From: Macrotrachela quadricornifera
Lineage: Eukaryota > Rotifera > Eurotatoria > Philodinida > Philodinidae
NCBI GenBank assembly: GCA_022393335.1
Contig: JAJEKB010021263.1
Coordinates: forward strand, 579,077 to 643,076
Length of the DNA stretch: 64,000 nt
Direction: 5' to 3'
Below, piece by piece: positions 1 through 13,340 of the stretch. A model generated the notes under the pieces. That model did not search any database. It was not told the DNA's origin and worked only from the letters and a program-made list of their open reading frames with translations. The stretch's first letter is position 1. Each line of letters begins with the position of its first letter. The position numbers were made by a program, and so were the translations under genes.

Positions 1-1062
1 AATTTTTCAATACTCTGCTGTTCATATAAATGGGCCATGTTTTTTTTGCACTCGTTGGCAAAACTTGTATTTGAGCTTTTATTCGTCTGTACTTGTACTC
101 ATACTCGAAAAAGACCGTACTTGCCCACCTCTGCATAGTATAATATGACACATTCACCCGGAGTAAGCTGATCGGTATGTAAACTGGAGGTCTAGACGAT
201 TGATAATCTATACGTTCATTTCTCTAATATTTCATTTAGAAAATCCTGCAAAGATCTTGACAAGAACCTAATGCCATCCTGAAGAACCTTTGAGGAATTC
301 CAATCACCTTCTAAAAGATGAGAGCGAAAATCTTTTATTTTTCCAATTTTGAATTTTGAAATTCTGACAGGATATTGGAATTTTCTGCCTATACACTTCT
401 CTCAGAATTTAGTCGTTTCCTCAAGAAAAAGTAGCGAATCCATGTAGGAACCTGATCATATCTTTCAAAAATCTTGCACTGAAACATTAAAGATTTTCCT
501 TAGGGCTATTACTTGAAACAGACAAAATGAAAATTATTAATAATGATAATGAAAGTAAAAGAGATAACATTTTTGAGTGGACTCACCTATCCGCTCAATG
601 GAACACTGTTGGAAATTATATAAAATAGAATTTCAAGAAATCTACTATCTTGTGGGTGAGATATAAATATTTTTTATCTGAATTTCAACAAAACAACGAA
701 TATAATAAGAAAGAAAAGACCATTACAGAACAAGAAATCTTTGTAGTTTTTCTATCACTATTTTAAAATATGATATTTAACAATGTTCTATATATTTGTC
801 TTTCGAGGATTTTAAACTACTTCTATCAAGAAAAAGTTTCCCTCCAATTTATATTTTCTTTATATTTGAGAAATCATTGATATAGACATCAATAAAACAT
901 ATGATAATAGAACTTTCCTTTATAACAACTGAGAATTTTCTCTATTCTTCTCCATCACATCAAAAAGAGTGAAAAACAATATCATAGAAGCTTTCTTTTC
1001 TCACAATTCAAAGAATATGAAAGATACCTTTTGATGATGATCATGTTTTCTCTTTCTTTTAG
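1..1062. other. Upstream or intronic DNA of the NHL gene
   Basis: AT-rich DNA without a convincing coding segment. It ends in a pyrimidine-rich tract and AG at 1061-1062, which looks like the 3' splice site of the NHL-repeat exon. The upstream exon or exons must lie here or before the window, but I could not place them. Confidence 0.5.
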
Positions 1063-1976
1063 TACCATTTCGTGCCAGTTTGATAGATATTCCTCCAAAT
1101 GCCACATGGAACAAGAATGGTCAAACAGTAGAAGGACAAAAGTCAACGCTCTCTGGCCCTCACGGCTTATATGTAGATGATGAACAAACAATTTATGTTG
1201 CTGATTTTGGAAATCACCGTATTGTAGCATGGAAATCGGGTGAAACAAATGGACAAATAGTGGCAGGTGGACATGGAAAAGGAAATGGTACTTATCAATT
1301 GTATAGACCAACAGATGTGATCGTGGATAAAGAGAGAGATAGTCTTATTATTTGTGATCGCTGGAATAAAAGAGTAATTAGATGGCCTCGTCAAAATGGA
1401 ACAAGTGGAGAAATAATTATCTCAGATATATCTTGTTTCGGTTTGACAATGGATGACAATGAATTTCTCTATGTCTCTGATGTTCACAAACATGAAGTAA
1501 GAAGATATCGAACGGGTGATTCACAAGGAATAGTAGTAGCAGGTGGAAATGGACGAGGAGATCGTCTTGATCAGCTCAATAGGCCCACCTACATATTCGT
1601 CGATCGAGAACATTCAATATTTGTGTCTGATAATAATAATCACCGTGTGATGAAATGGATAGAAGGTGGAACAGAAGGTATCGTTGTTGCTGGTGGAAAA
1701 GGATATAGAAATAGTTTGACACAATTGAAATTTCCTCAAGGAGTTGTAGTTGATCAGTTGGGTACTGTTTATGTAGCTGATAATTATAATCGTCGAATTG
1801 TACGTTGGCCTAAAGAAGCACAACAAGGAAATGTTATTGTTCATGGAAATGATCAAGGAGCACAAGCAAATCAACTCAATTATCCCTATGGATTGTCATT
1901 TGACCGTCAAGGTAATCTCTATGTTGTTGATAGTTGGAACAAACGAGTGCAACGATTTAACATTGAAATATCATGA
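1063..1976 (+). CDS. NHL-repeat beta-propeller protein, terminal exon
   Basis: About 304 residues are encoded from the splice acceptor at 1061-1062 to the TGA ending at 1976. Six NHL repeats are visible, each with a GL-x-VD core, an Y/F-V-x-D step and an N-x-R-[IV] ending (for example IYVADFGNHRIVAW, VYVADNYNRRIVRW, LYVVDSWNKRVQRF), enough for a complete six-bladed propeller. NHL propellers bind protein or RNA; bdelloids carry very many such genes, often annotated by similarity to TRIM proteins. No RING, B-box or signal peptide is encoded in this exon. The exon has no ATG near its start: the first in-frame codon after the acceptor completes a split codon, so this is a 3' exon of a longer gene. 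The specific function is unknown. Confidence 0.85.
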
Positions 1977-2164
1977 AAATAATGGGATGAACTAAACAAT
2001 TTTATTTCTTTTCAGCTATTGATTATTCTATTTTGATTGCTGTGTAATTTTAATTGAAAAGAAATAAATGAATTAATATATATTTATATTCACATGCGCG
2101 CGCGCGACTAGAGAGACCCTAGTTGTTGAAGTCACAAAAACCAACAGCGGTAAGACAATATACG

Positions 2165-2175
2165 TATATAAAAGG
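2165..2175 (+). promoter_or_regulatory. Possible TATA box without an identified gene
   Basis: TATATAAAAGG matches the TATA consensus well and sits in a less AT-rich context after a CG run. No coding sequence follows within several kb, so it may be a relic promoter of a mobile element or chance. Confidence 0.2.
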
Positions 2176-2336
2176 CCTTTCCGTTAACTTTGTCCAACAA
2201 GAGCAGTATCTCGCTCAATCGAATTAATTCAGAATGCATACAATAATTTAACGCTAAAAGAAAAGTAGTTAGAAGAAATGGACAGTATTTACCCTCACAT
2301 CCTTGGGGGAAAATTTGGGGTGGAAATAAATATACT

Positions 2337-2550
2337 ACTCTTTCTGTTCCAATGCAACAGTAGTATGTTTATTTTCGAAAAAAAGATATGTAAATGTTTA
2401 AATTTTGGGTATTTTTCATTCAATTGAATAATTTTCTTTCATATTCGATTTGTTATTGATTATCAATTAAATAACTGTTACATTTGGAACAGAAAGAGTC
2501 ATTTAATTAATAATCAGTACCAAATTGAATATGAAAGAAATTTACTCAAG
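2337..2550. repeat. Two interleaved inverted repeats
   Basis: ACTCTTTCTGTTCCAA at about 2337-2352 recurs as its exact reverse complement at about 2485-2500. A second arm at about 2424-2470 recurs inverted at about 2505-2550 with a few mismatches. The order is A, B, A', B', as in a pseudoknot, not a simple foldback. It is probably a rearranged MITE. Confidence 0.6.
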
Positions 2551-4587
2551 TGTAGAAAAACGAAAAAACATTTTAAGGACCTTATCTAATTCTAACTAAC
2601 TTATTGTGAAGAGACTTACTTAATTTATTGAAATAAATGATAAATTTCAGTCTCTTATATATGATATCATTTATTAACAAAGCGACTGACTTTGTCGGTC
2701 ATGTTCGTCATTAATTTTCATTCATATGTCATATATGAATAAAAAAAAAATGAAAATAGCCCATATGTTTCTTATATGCTTAATTGCTTTCATATTGATG
2801 TCCGCATTGTATGATTTATACACATAAATATAATATGCATTTTTATCAATTAAGTGATTTATAAATATTCAATGAAGCAGTGATTTGTCATTACAATTAA
2901 ATTAACATATATATGTCGTGCTGAAGTTACACTTTTTGGTGAGGTTAGTATGGATAATAAAGTAAATTTCAATTGTCCAGAAATCAACAATATCTTTCGT
3001 ATTATAACCAGGACAAACTTTCCGCCATCTGGATCCCGAAGCAACAGGGTGGAACCAGTTCTCGCTCACTTCCTGCCGGAGCTCACCGGAAAATCTATAG
3101 AAAAGGAAACAGTATTTCTGTAAGAAAGTCATCGTACCATATCCAAACAATTCTGGAAAATCCGTTCGCCGGAATCATCATGGAGAATTACCGGAAACGG
3201 GCTACATAACACTTATTTAGAAGGAACACAACGAATATCAACGGAAAACATAAGAATAATCACGCGTTCAAAATGCAAACAATACTCCTCCATCTTCCTA
3301 TAATTTCCCTCCGGTTCCATCAAGAAACGGTAAGAAGTTGAAACCATATCCCTTAAATTTCAATAAAAATCCCCACAAGTTACAACAATTTCCAGTTGTT
3401 TCCGATAAATGCAGAAAAAAACCATAAATTCCGGTCGGATCCAGACAAAGACTCACAATTTAAACAATTATTTTCTGATTCTAAATTGATTTTAAATCTT
3501 AGATCCGCAAACACGATAAACTGACCAACTTTTAAAACTTCTCAACCTCAAGTGGCTCCATAACACTATTTTAAATTTTATCCAATTCCTTAACACCCAA
3601 TGTATTACAAGATGATTAGCTTTTTCGATTTCTTAAACTTTAAATTGATTTTTCATCTCACGCTATATAATGATGTTAAGCCCTTAGAAAATAGAATGTT
3701 ACTTTTTTCCTTCTGGATTTTTCATAATTTCTGTTTAATTTTTCATCCAACTTGATATTACAGTGTTAAACAATTAGAAAACAAAATTTTCTTTATTTTT
3801 TTAATTTTTCATCCATCAAACATCTTTCTACTTCGCTTAATCCTTTTGTTACGGGGTCCGTATATATACGCGCTACTTTTTTTCTTAGAATACTTCTATG
3901 ACATATATGAGTTTTCTGCTTTAGTAAAGTTCTGTACGGATACAACTTTTCACTTACCATCTTATCCGATTTTTTTATATACTTGTTCTGCTTAACCATA
4001 GAAAAGTCATATTTAGCAGCACAATTACAATTTGTTTAATCAAGGTGAGCTCCTTTGAAGCAAAATGTCTTCATGTATAAAAAAAACTAAGACTTGTAAA
4101 ATGAAGCGCATCATTCTTGAGAGGTCTGTTACGATGCTACTGCAGCGGCTACACTAATATTCGTACGCTATATTATCTTACTCTATTCTAGTTATAAACT
4201 AAGTAACTACATGGTAGAGTAGGGTAAGATTGTTATGTTAGGCTTCAACCTTTAGGTCGGTCCTAGAAGTGATCTCGAATAATCGGCATCAACGCGTCAT
4301 TACATAATACTGTCATGCACATACCTTATTCTATTTTTTCAAGATTTGTAAAAACTAAAAATTTTTGAGAGTAGGAAAAACTCCGTAATCAAAGAATTAA
4401 ATTGAATATAATGTTTTATAATAATAAATAAAATAATAAACAGATAAAAAAAATTGTTTTTATTTAAATAAATATGTTTAGTAAGTCAATACAATAATAT
4501 AAATAAATAATATATTTCTCTTATATTTATATTTATGTCAATGTCAATAACTGAATCACTTTCGAGACTAAAATCATATTGTTAAAT

Positions 4588-5225
4588 ATATTTGTATTTT
4601 AGTTTATGGTTGAATAATATGAAAATAAATTGAGTATAATGAAAATACATCCATATTCACATTCTCAAAGATTGAATTGTGTCACTAACATAGACGGTAG
4701 TTCTTTCAATTTTTTATCATTGTAAACTTAACTTTTTAACGTAGTGATTATATATTCTTCAAGAGCTTAAAATTCTTTATCATCCTATACGTTTATGTAT
4801 TACTTTTCATTGATGCATTAAGAAATAATCTAAATACAGTGAAGAAATGTTAACTGACAATGTTAAAAATACATTAGTTTCTTTGTGCTACTTATATTCA
4901 AGCCAACACATTTTATATAGGTTAATAGAGGCTTTCAAGAGCTATCACAATATATAATTGCTTTTGTGAAAATTTATTCTGGATGAAAAATAGGCTAGTA
5001 AAAAGACAAAAAAAAGACAAAAATATGCGGATTTTTCAATACTTGTCAATTTAAGATTATAAGCTCTGTCAGAATATATATATATTTCGAAAAAAAGGTG
5101 TTTCTATATTATTGAAAGATATAAAAACTTGGAAAGACCGTAATTGGGAATGTAGACATAGAGGTACCTTCATTATACTCAATTTATTTCCATATTGTTC
5201 AAGCATAAACTAAACTACAAATACA
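4588..5225. repeat. Diverged foldback element
   Basis: A segment of about 55-80 bp from 4588 is repeated in inverted orientation ending at about 5225; both arms include TTGAGTATAATGAA. The internal 480 bp has no coding potential. It looks like an old non-autonomous element. Confidence 0.5.
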
Positions 5226-8200
5226 GAAGCTAATAATATATGAACTCTCTATAGTATAATTTCACCAAAGATAGTTGCCTATGGAGAATTCAAGTTTGAG
5301 GTTGGTGTTTTAATAGTGGTAGTTATTAAATAATGATAAATGAATGAATCATAGTTTGTTATAGAACTTGATAGATCGTTATCAATCACTGAAAATGCGA
5401 ATTTGAAGTCAGAAAGACTTTTTTAATTGGACTCTTCACTGTTTTTTGATGAACTCATTATTTTAAGTTTGATCAAAGAATATTTGAGGTTCGTGAACTT
5501 ATGTTCGAGATTCATTCTAATATAAAGGTTTTTCTTTGTTGACTACTACACGTGAGATCTTTTGGGTAAGATTTTTTATAGACATATGTTAAAAGACAAA
5601 GTTATCGCTTGAAGTCTTGTTGTTTAGTCTCCATAGGCATCAACCATAAAACGACATTGAAAATCAACGAAAATTTCTCCTAGATTACAATATAACCTAC
5701 TCTATTTATAGCAATTGTTAAATAGTTTTCCTTTCTTCTAAATATCTTCTTTGTGAATATATCAATAAATGCTCAGTAACTTTCAAAGGAAATTGACCAT
5801 GAGTGGCTGACAAACGACTAGACGTTGATTTAAAAGAGTATTCTAAAGCATAGTTTTGAAATAAATATTAGATGATTTAGATGGATTTTCAAAAAAACTT
5901 AATTAAAGTTAATTTTAGAATGAATTCGACAGTATATCATTTTGTTAAAATAAAAAAGAAATTGAAATCTATAGTCAAAGCTATACAATATTATCTAGAT
6001 GTTAAAAGTTTTCGATAGTGAATTGATACATTAGGAATGAACTAGTGTTTGTGCGAGTCAGAGTTTGGATGTGACAGATGATGCACAAGAAAGTAAATCA
6101 TGTATGGAAGTGGCTAGCCATGAGTGACCGATGAACGATTCGATGTTGATTTGAAAAGCTTATCGATATGTTATGAATGATAGTTTAAGTTTTTTGAGCA
6201 ATTGTCAAATGATTTGATCGTCGAGAAATCACAATTCTTTTTTGAACATTTCAGATAACGCAAGCTCTTCAGTAGAGAACTGGTGAGCGCTAACACGGCG
6301 TTATTTGTTTATAGTAAGGTAAGCAGGAATGGATATGCCGTTATACCGTCCGAAAAATGGTCAGGAGCTCTCCGTAATTCTAAGTGAAGGAAAGAAACTT
6401 TTATTTTTGAAATAATGGTGATTTGAGGTAAGGTCATCTATATTTCAGCCTAGTTACAATACGAAACTTGATCATCAAATCCCAACATCTAAATGACATT
6501 TTATTCTGGTTTATTAAAGGAGCATTGAAAGGCAATTAGTATTTTTCATAACATCTATGTTATCTGATTATCCTAGCATATTCGAATTCATTCGTCTAGA
6601 TTGCTTTCAAACGGAAAGAATTTACGAATATCCTGTATCATAGCTCGCTGAAACTCTTTAAATTGAGTTAGTCTCTTTCAAAAAGACGAGTTGTTTGATT
6701 GTGACTGATCATTTAAACCATCAAATTAAAAAGTCAATTATGTTTAATTTAAATTTAATGATCAATAAGTATTGTGCAGACTCCTTGTTTAACATAAATA
6801 AATTGGATTGTTGCATATATACTCAATCTCTCAACCAGTTCTAGAGTTTTTTTTAAGTAATCTGTTTTCTATTTTTTTGCTGAACACTTGTAGTACTCTA
6901 GTTATTGATTATTTCGGTAAGAAAATTACTTTTAACATTGAATTCTTGTTAACAAATTATTATTCTAACTAATTTGTACTTTATATTGTTGTTTACTCTT
7001 TGCTGATATTTTCTATCATTGAGACATATTAGTCATCAAAATCAGATACATTTAGTTCTATAGCCATCATTTTGACAGCATCGAAAAAAGTACAGTGAGT
7101 TTAAATGAATATTCAATTTTAAGAGTTTTTATTGTAGACAAGACGGGAAAAAGAGTTGATGGTTCATAATACAAATACGTCTAGATCTAGAAGTTGTACT
7201 GTATGTGCATTTCTATTGATTAAATTTTGTAACCATCATTAGTAAAACACGATTCTAAATACACAATGATCATTTGTGAACAGCTATAACTAAATAAAGC
7301 TATTGTTGTTGTAAATGAACTATTGAGCAATTTATCAAGGCTGAATGTGAGATCGACTAGCTATATATGACGCATTGAAGCTACGCTAACAAATGAATAG
7401 GTGTTTATACAGTAGATTTATTGAAAGTATGTCAAACTAGAATAAAAGTTTGTAACAAAACTATCATTAATTGAATTTTTACAGAGAATATAAATCTGCA
7501 CAATATCTATGTTGTAATTAACTTGATCTGACAAAAGACATACTATAATACTTTTCTAACTAAAGAGAAAAGTCAGCGATTTTTAGTTTAAGTTGTAGTT
7601 CTTTATTGAAACCATTATTAAGAGAGATCATTGGAGATTACTGTTTACAGTAAAAGAATATTATATGAAACAGCATATTTGAGAATAACGCACAAAATTA
7701 TTGATTTGAAAGAAAAATGTTAAAGATATAAAATTCCTTCCACTTATCATACTTTATACAAATATGATTTTCATTATAATATTTTAAATCATTAATACTT
7801 TTATTGATGCTCTCTTAAAATCCGTTTTGACTTTTATTTTAATTTGATTACATTTTTAAATAATATCAAATCAATAAGTCAAGGACTCACATTTTTCTTC
7901 ATAGAGGCTAGTTTTTTTCCTAATTTTATACATTCTCTCAAATCAATTTGCTAAAATAAGTGAAGATTTATGTTCAACACTGGTATTGCATTCTAATTAA
8001 AATATAAATTACGATGTCTGCAGTGCATCATAATCTTTTAAAAGTAAGATACATATGAGTACAGAAATAATCAATCGGTAATGTTGCTTTAGATGAGTCA
8101 AGTTGATCGATAAGAACATCCTTCAATACACTCAAAGTAGATATATTTTTGTCGAAGTTTTCAGAAAACTATTAAAGATTCTTGTCTAAGAGCTGCCTAT

Positions 8201-9274
8201 GATAAAATGAGTGCAAGATTTTTTATAGGTGACGAAGGAGAGTTGTTTTAAACAACATTACATGTTATATTTCATACTTGACTTTAGGAGTGCAGACAGG
8301 TGACATCTTATGACCAATGTGTTACTCAGCTTCACAATTTGATAAAGTTATTTCTGCTCGATGACACATTCGAATCGACTTATGTAATTTGTATGGTTAG
8401 TTACAAAAAATTACATTTCAAAGTGGAAGGGAATATTGTTTGACATAATAGTCTGAGAATCATATTTTCAAGTTTTCATACACAAATTCCTACCGAGGGA
8501 TAGTCTTTGACATAGATATAAGAAATAAGATTTATTCCATAACGAAGTAAATTAAAAGAATGATTATCATTTATATATGAATCACAGATAGCAAATATTT
8601 CTATAAAAGAATAATACGTAAGGAATGGACATTGGCTTTCTATCTTTCAAATGATTAAGAAGACTGAAATATATAAAATAATTACAATCAAAATTATGTT
8701 CAGTAATAATCATACGAAGTTTTCTTTCAGAAAAGGACGAGCGCTACTTGTTCATATATAGGCAAAAAGAAAAACAGTATATTTCACACAGGTTTCTCTA
8801 GACATGCCTTTATGAATATAAAGCTTAAATACGTCTCTATTACTGATAAAAAAATCAACTCGTTTGCCCGAGTTGGAGTGAGAATATTGAATCCTTTTAT
8901 TTCTGGTAAAGTGACTTTTGCTCCACTGTATATAATAGTTTTTCCTTATGTGAAACAAGTGTTTTTGAAATGATCAATAGTAATATTTAAGAAAGAAATT
9001 AGCTCATTTGTTCTAGCCGGAATAGAAATATTCAACTTTTTTATCGTAAAGATATGTATAGAATTTACTCTGTATAACTTTTCATTCAACTGATCGAACT
9101 AAAAAAATTTAGTGTGAAAAAGATCAAAAGGTTTTATATTTTTAGATCTTTAAACGATTTCAGGTAAAAAGTAATAAATTTGTGGTCTTTTATTAAAACC
9201 TAAATAGACTTGATACGAAAAGGATCAGACGATTTTTTGTTTATATCATTGCCATATGTCAAACTGGTTACGTA

Positions 9275-9385
9275 CTAATTGCGGGCAAAAATTAAGCCAA
9301 TTAGTGAAAAATGACCGCTTTTTGGGATGACTAAAAATCGATTATCTCATTCTGTTCTGTGTTTCCAAAAAGCGGTCACTCTTTC
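9275..9385 (+). repeat. Left TIR of the MULE, itself palindromic
   Basis: The TIR holds an internal inverted repeat: a segment ending in GACCGCTTTTTGG near 9328 reappears reverse-complemented from about 9364 on, extending slightly past the TIR to about 9394, with arms of about 28 bp. The end can therefore form a hairpin on its own. Confidence 0.8.
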
Positions 9386-9477
9386 ACTAATTAGTCGTTG
9401 TGAAATTGAATGATAATGTGTGTGTATGATTGAAAAATATAAAAGGTGAGTAAGAGAATAACATTTCATTTAATACG

Positions 9478-10962
9478 ATGGATACAAAATTTACTTGGTC
9501 AACAACGCAAAAAGGCGAAAGAGCAATCTCGCTCAATAATTATTTATATCGCTTAAGACGTGAAAACCAGAATGGTTCGTTCAAATATGTTTGTACGATA
9601 AAATCATGTCCTTCTGTTATTACTTTAAAAAACAGTGTAATTATAAAATGCAATGGTAATCATAATCATGCTCCAAAGCTGACCACGAACGTACAAAATG
9701 TATTAACTGGGTTAAAACGTCGAGTATTGACTGATGTTGATCAGCCGATAGGTAAAATTTACGAAGATGAAGTAAAAAAGTTTGTAAGTATTTTATCTTT
9801 TCATTATTTTCTAAATAACTAATCTCACTCATTATAATTTTAGCGACGCGAAAACGGTTCAGCTTCTGCAGTCCCGGTTTTCGATGCTTGGAAAACAACT
9901 TTATACAATATTCGTAGATCACTATTACCTACAGCACCAACATCATTAGATTCTATTATAATTCCTGAACATATGTCACTTACTTATACTAATGAACAAT
10001 TTTTATTTTGTAACTCAACTACTCCACACAAAGTTCTTGCATTTGCGTCTGAAACAGCATTAAAAATTTTAAGTGAAAATCATCATTGGAATGCTGATGG
10101 AACATTTCGTACATCACCATCAATGTTTAGCCAAGCATATTATATACACGTCTGGGATGAATATAGTATGAAACCTATGGTTTATTCCTGTTGTCAAGAT
10201 AAATCCCAGGAATCTTATATAAATTTATATCAATCATTAGTTCAATATGCAGCAAAAAAGAATATTATTTTAAAACCAACTTCGATATTAATTGATTTCG
10301 AGCAATCTGCAATAAATGCAATTAACGAAGTATTTCCAAATACAAGTGTAAAAGCCTGTCATTTTCATTATGCGCAAAACATATGGAAAAAGCTTAAAAA
10401 ATATGGTTTAATACGATTATCAAAAGAAGAACATATTAGAAGACAAATAGCTAATGCTATAAGTTTACCATTAGTACCACAAAATGAAATTAATAATTTT
10501 ATGGAACAAATAATTGACGTCTTAGGTAATATTGATTCGAAATTTGATAGATTTACGGATTATGCTTTAAAAAATTATGTTGAAGATGCTAGATTTACAT
10601 CTGATATATGGAATCATTTCGATTCAATTGGTATAAGATCTCGTACAAATAATCATCTGGAAGGGTGGCACCGACAATTAAATGCACGTGTTCGTACACA
10701 TCCAGATCTTTGGACATGGTATAATGATATTAAATCATCAGAAGAATTAGCTATGATTCGTCACGAACAAGAACAAGCTCAAAAACGTACAACAAGACCA
10801 AGAAAAGCGCGAAATATACGTGATGATGAAAAACTTCTATTAGCAAAAAGAAAATATATTCAAGACCAAGATTTCGATGCATATCAAAAAGTGTTACGCA
10901 GTATTTCTCATCGATATATAGATGTTTTAAAAGATGTTAAAGATAGTAGTGAAGAAGAGTAA
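9478..10962 (+). CDS. MULE transposase with N-terminal FLYWCH zinc finger
   Basis: Two exons, 9478-9783 and 9844-10962, join in frame across a 60-bp GT-AG intron to give 474 residues. The N-terminus (about residues 17-62) has the FLYWCH pattern, with paired cysteines around VCTIKSC and an HNH end; it is a DNA-binding finger common in this transposase group. The MULE catalytic core follows: D187 in NADGTF, D253 in LIDFEQ, the CHFH motif near 274-277, and E375 in NNHLEGWH, consistent with a DDE triad. The C-terminus is basic then acidic, ending in a run of glutamates. The start is the ATG of MDTKFTW, about 90 bp inside the left TIR. No stop or frameshift interrupts it, so it may be active. It cuts and reinserts its own element. 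Confidence 0.9.
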
Positions 10963-11064
10963 TATTTTTGTTGCTTTCTCTTACTTTGTTTTGTTTTTGT
11001 TCATGTAGTAGTTGTATCAATAAATAACTATCTATATATTATTATTCTATTTTATTTCTTAATT

Positions 11065-11175
11065 GAAAGAGTGACCGCTTTTTGGAAACACAAAACAGAA
11101 CGAGATAATCGATTTTTAGTCATTCCATAAAGCGGTCATTTTTCACTAATTGGCTTAATTTTTGCCCGCAATTAG
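11065..11175 (-). repeat. Right TIR of the MULE
   Basis: Reverse complement of the left end, including the internal palindrome around GACCGC and GCGGTC. It lies about 100 bp after the transposase stop codon. Confidence 0.8.
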
Positions 11176-11962
11176 GAAGGTACGGTCAAACTTTCTACGT
11201 TCAATAATAGACCTATTTGTTTTAGTTTAATGAATTGATTGAAGTTTGTCGATATCTTTAATATACATTTTCACAAGATTAAATTCTTTTACTGAATAAT
11301 CAGTTGGTGATAAATATTATTGATCTAAAAGATATATTTTATCATCAATATATGACACTTGAATTAGAATAAGATGGTATCGCTCTTGATCATTGTGCAT
11401 CAATTTAATGAATATTAAGATACATAATTAATCCAAGAATTTTGCTTATTTCTAAACTAATACTAACGTATATTTCGATTATAACAAAACTTGAAGATTA
11501 AATCCACAGTATAAATTGATTAGTAAATATTTCAAAATCCAGTAAAGAAAATTTTCATATTCTTAATTGAATCGGCTTCACCAACTGTTATGTAATAATT
11601 ACTAGAATCAATTATCTCAAAATTATTTATTGACAATGTCAAATTAAATTATAAAAAAATCTTCATATTGCATATTGTCAGATATTTCATCCTTCATACT
11701 ATAAATTATCAGTGTTGTTAAATAATAGCCAAAATTATTTAGATTTCTTTACAATTTATACGAAGACTCAACATATGTTGATAAGATTGTATCATTAATT
11801 ATAAAGAAGATATTATAATGATCCTTTCTCTCTCGTTTATTATTAAGCTCATAGTTTTTTTTTCTTTTTTCATGATATTACCCCATTACTGTTACACATA
11901 CAGAAAGAAAAAAAAAAGTAATCGAAAAAAAAAGAAGAAGAAGATATTAATCGATAAATGAA
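11176..11962. other. Intergenic DNA 3' of the DnaJ gene
   Basis: AT-rich sequence with a purine-rich run at about 11905-11945. No gene was seen. It probably includes the 3' UTR of the minus-strand DnaJ gene. Confidence 0.5.
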
Positions 11963-13340
11963 TTAATGTGTTGCGCAATTGACTTGTGTTGGTCCACCAT
12001 GAGCACGTGGATCATCATCATCATACATTTCACGTCTATTTGAACGTTGAGATTGACGTGGATCAAATTCAACCAAAACACATTCTTCTGCATTCATAGG
12101 TATTTGAACTGGTGTACGTGCTGGTAATACCGTTTCTAATTTAGCTATACTTTCAGAACGTAATTCATTTTTATCTGGAAATTTTACATCAAAATGAAGT
12201 ACAAGACGACCTTTTTCTAATGGATTTCGATAAACAGGCATTCCTTCATTTAAGATGCATTTTATATCACCTGGTTTAATAACTTCACCTGGCAATGAAG
12301 TAACAACTAATTGACGATTATCAAGTGTTTTAATAACTCTATGAAAACCACATAATGCTTCAGTTAATGTTATTTGCATTTTCATATGTAAATCCGTTTT
12401 ATCTCGTTTAAATGTTGCATGATCTTTTTCATCCAAAACAACAACAATATCACCTGGTTGAAGACCTGGTTCTTGATCACCTTCACCACTAAATGTTATC
12501 TTCTTACCATCTTCCATACCTATATAAGAAGAAAAAAAATTTAATTTAAAAAAAAAAATTTTTTTATATTATTTACCTTTATCAATATGAACTTCAATAA
12601 TTTTTCTTTCTCGAACAATTTTTTTTCCATCACATGTTTTACATTTATCTTTAGCATTAATTTTTTCTCCTTGACCATCACACTCGGAACAATGTGATCG
12701 AATTTGTTGTATCATACCCGGTGCTATTTGATTAACACGAACAACAAAACCACTACCATTACAGGTTGTACATTTTGATACAGCACCTTTTTTTCCACCA
12801 CGACCTAAAATAAAAAATAAGTAAATACGAAATTTATTCTTTTTTTTTTTTACCTTCACATTTATCACATACAACATTTTTTTGTAATGCTAATTTTCTT
12901 ACAGCTCCATTATAAAGTTCTTCTAATGAAACTGCTAATTGATGAACAAGATTTTTTCCACGTTGTTCTTGTCGAGAACCAAATGGACTTGCACCACCAC
13001 CACCACCAAAAAACATATTGAATATATCAAAGGGATCTGAACCATGAAAACCACCAGCACCAGCTCCTTCTTTCATACCTTGTTCTCCAACTTGATCATA
13101 TAATGAACGTTTTTTTTCATCAGATAAAACTTCATCTAATTAAAAAATAATAATAAATTTTTTCTTAAATATAAAAAACTTACATGCTTGTGATAATTGT
13201 TTAAATTGTTCTGGATCATTATCTGGATTTTTATCTGGATGTAATTTTAAAGCTAATTTACGATAAGCTTTTTTTATTTCATCAACTGTTGCAGTTGGTT
13301 GAACACCAAGAATATCGTAATATTTCTTATCTTTCACCAT
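11963..13340 (-). CDS. DNAJA: Type I DnaJ/Hsp40 co-chaperone, DNAJA1/DNAJA2-like
   Basis: Four exons read on the minus strand: 13340-13184, 13135-12855 or 12854, 12804-12577 and 12519-11963, all with GT-AG borders and consistent phase, giving about 407 residues (human DNAJA1 397, DNAJA2 412). Domain order is J domain with HPD at residues 34-36, a Gly/Phe region ([22 protein letters not shown]), a zinc domain with four CxxCxGxx units ([32 protein letters not shown]), and the two C-terminal substrate-binding barrels. It ends in CATH, a candidate CaaX farnesylation box matching the C-terminal cysteine box of DNAJA1/2. It stimulates Hsp70 ATPase and delivers unfolded clients in the cytosol. Start is ATG at 13340 ([13 protein letters not shown]). 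Confidence 0.95.

Larger units (their letters stand above)
1977..9274. other. Gene-free 7.3-kb stretch
   Basis: No coding exon with a recognisable family or sensible splice structure was found on either strand. It holds a short alternating CG run (about 2097-2106), a TATA-like sequence at 2165-2175, interleaved inverted repeats at 2337-2550, a less AT-rich patch at about 3000-3470, and a diverged inverted repeat pair at 4588-5225. The rest looks like unconstrained AT-rich DNA. Confidence 0.6.
9275..11175 (+). mobile_element. FLYWCH-MULE DNA transposon, apparently full length
   Basis: 1901 bp bounded by terminal inverted repeats of about 111 bp (9275-9385 and 11065-11175), beginning CTAATTGCGGGCAAAA. 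Only a few differences separate the two ends. The element contains a single intact transposase gene. I could not define a clean 9-bp target duplication: the flanks GGTTACGTA and GAAGGTACG match only partly. TIR similarity and the unbroken reading frame suggest recent activity. Confidence 0.85.

Noticed and set aside
982..1874. Minus-strand open frames across the NHL exon
   Set aside because: They are antisense to a clear NHL-repeat frame, have no family features and mirror its codon periodicity.
2090..2200. Possible solo LTR or promoter around the TATA-like sequence
   Set aside because: No TG...CA borders, no target duplication and no downstream coding region could be defined.
2973..3209. 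Small open frame on plus, overlapped by minus frames
   Set aside because: No motif, no splice context; it lies in a less AT-rich repeat-like patch where open frames are expected by chance.
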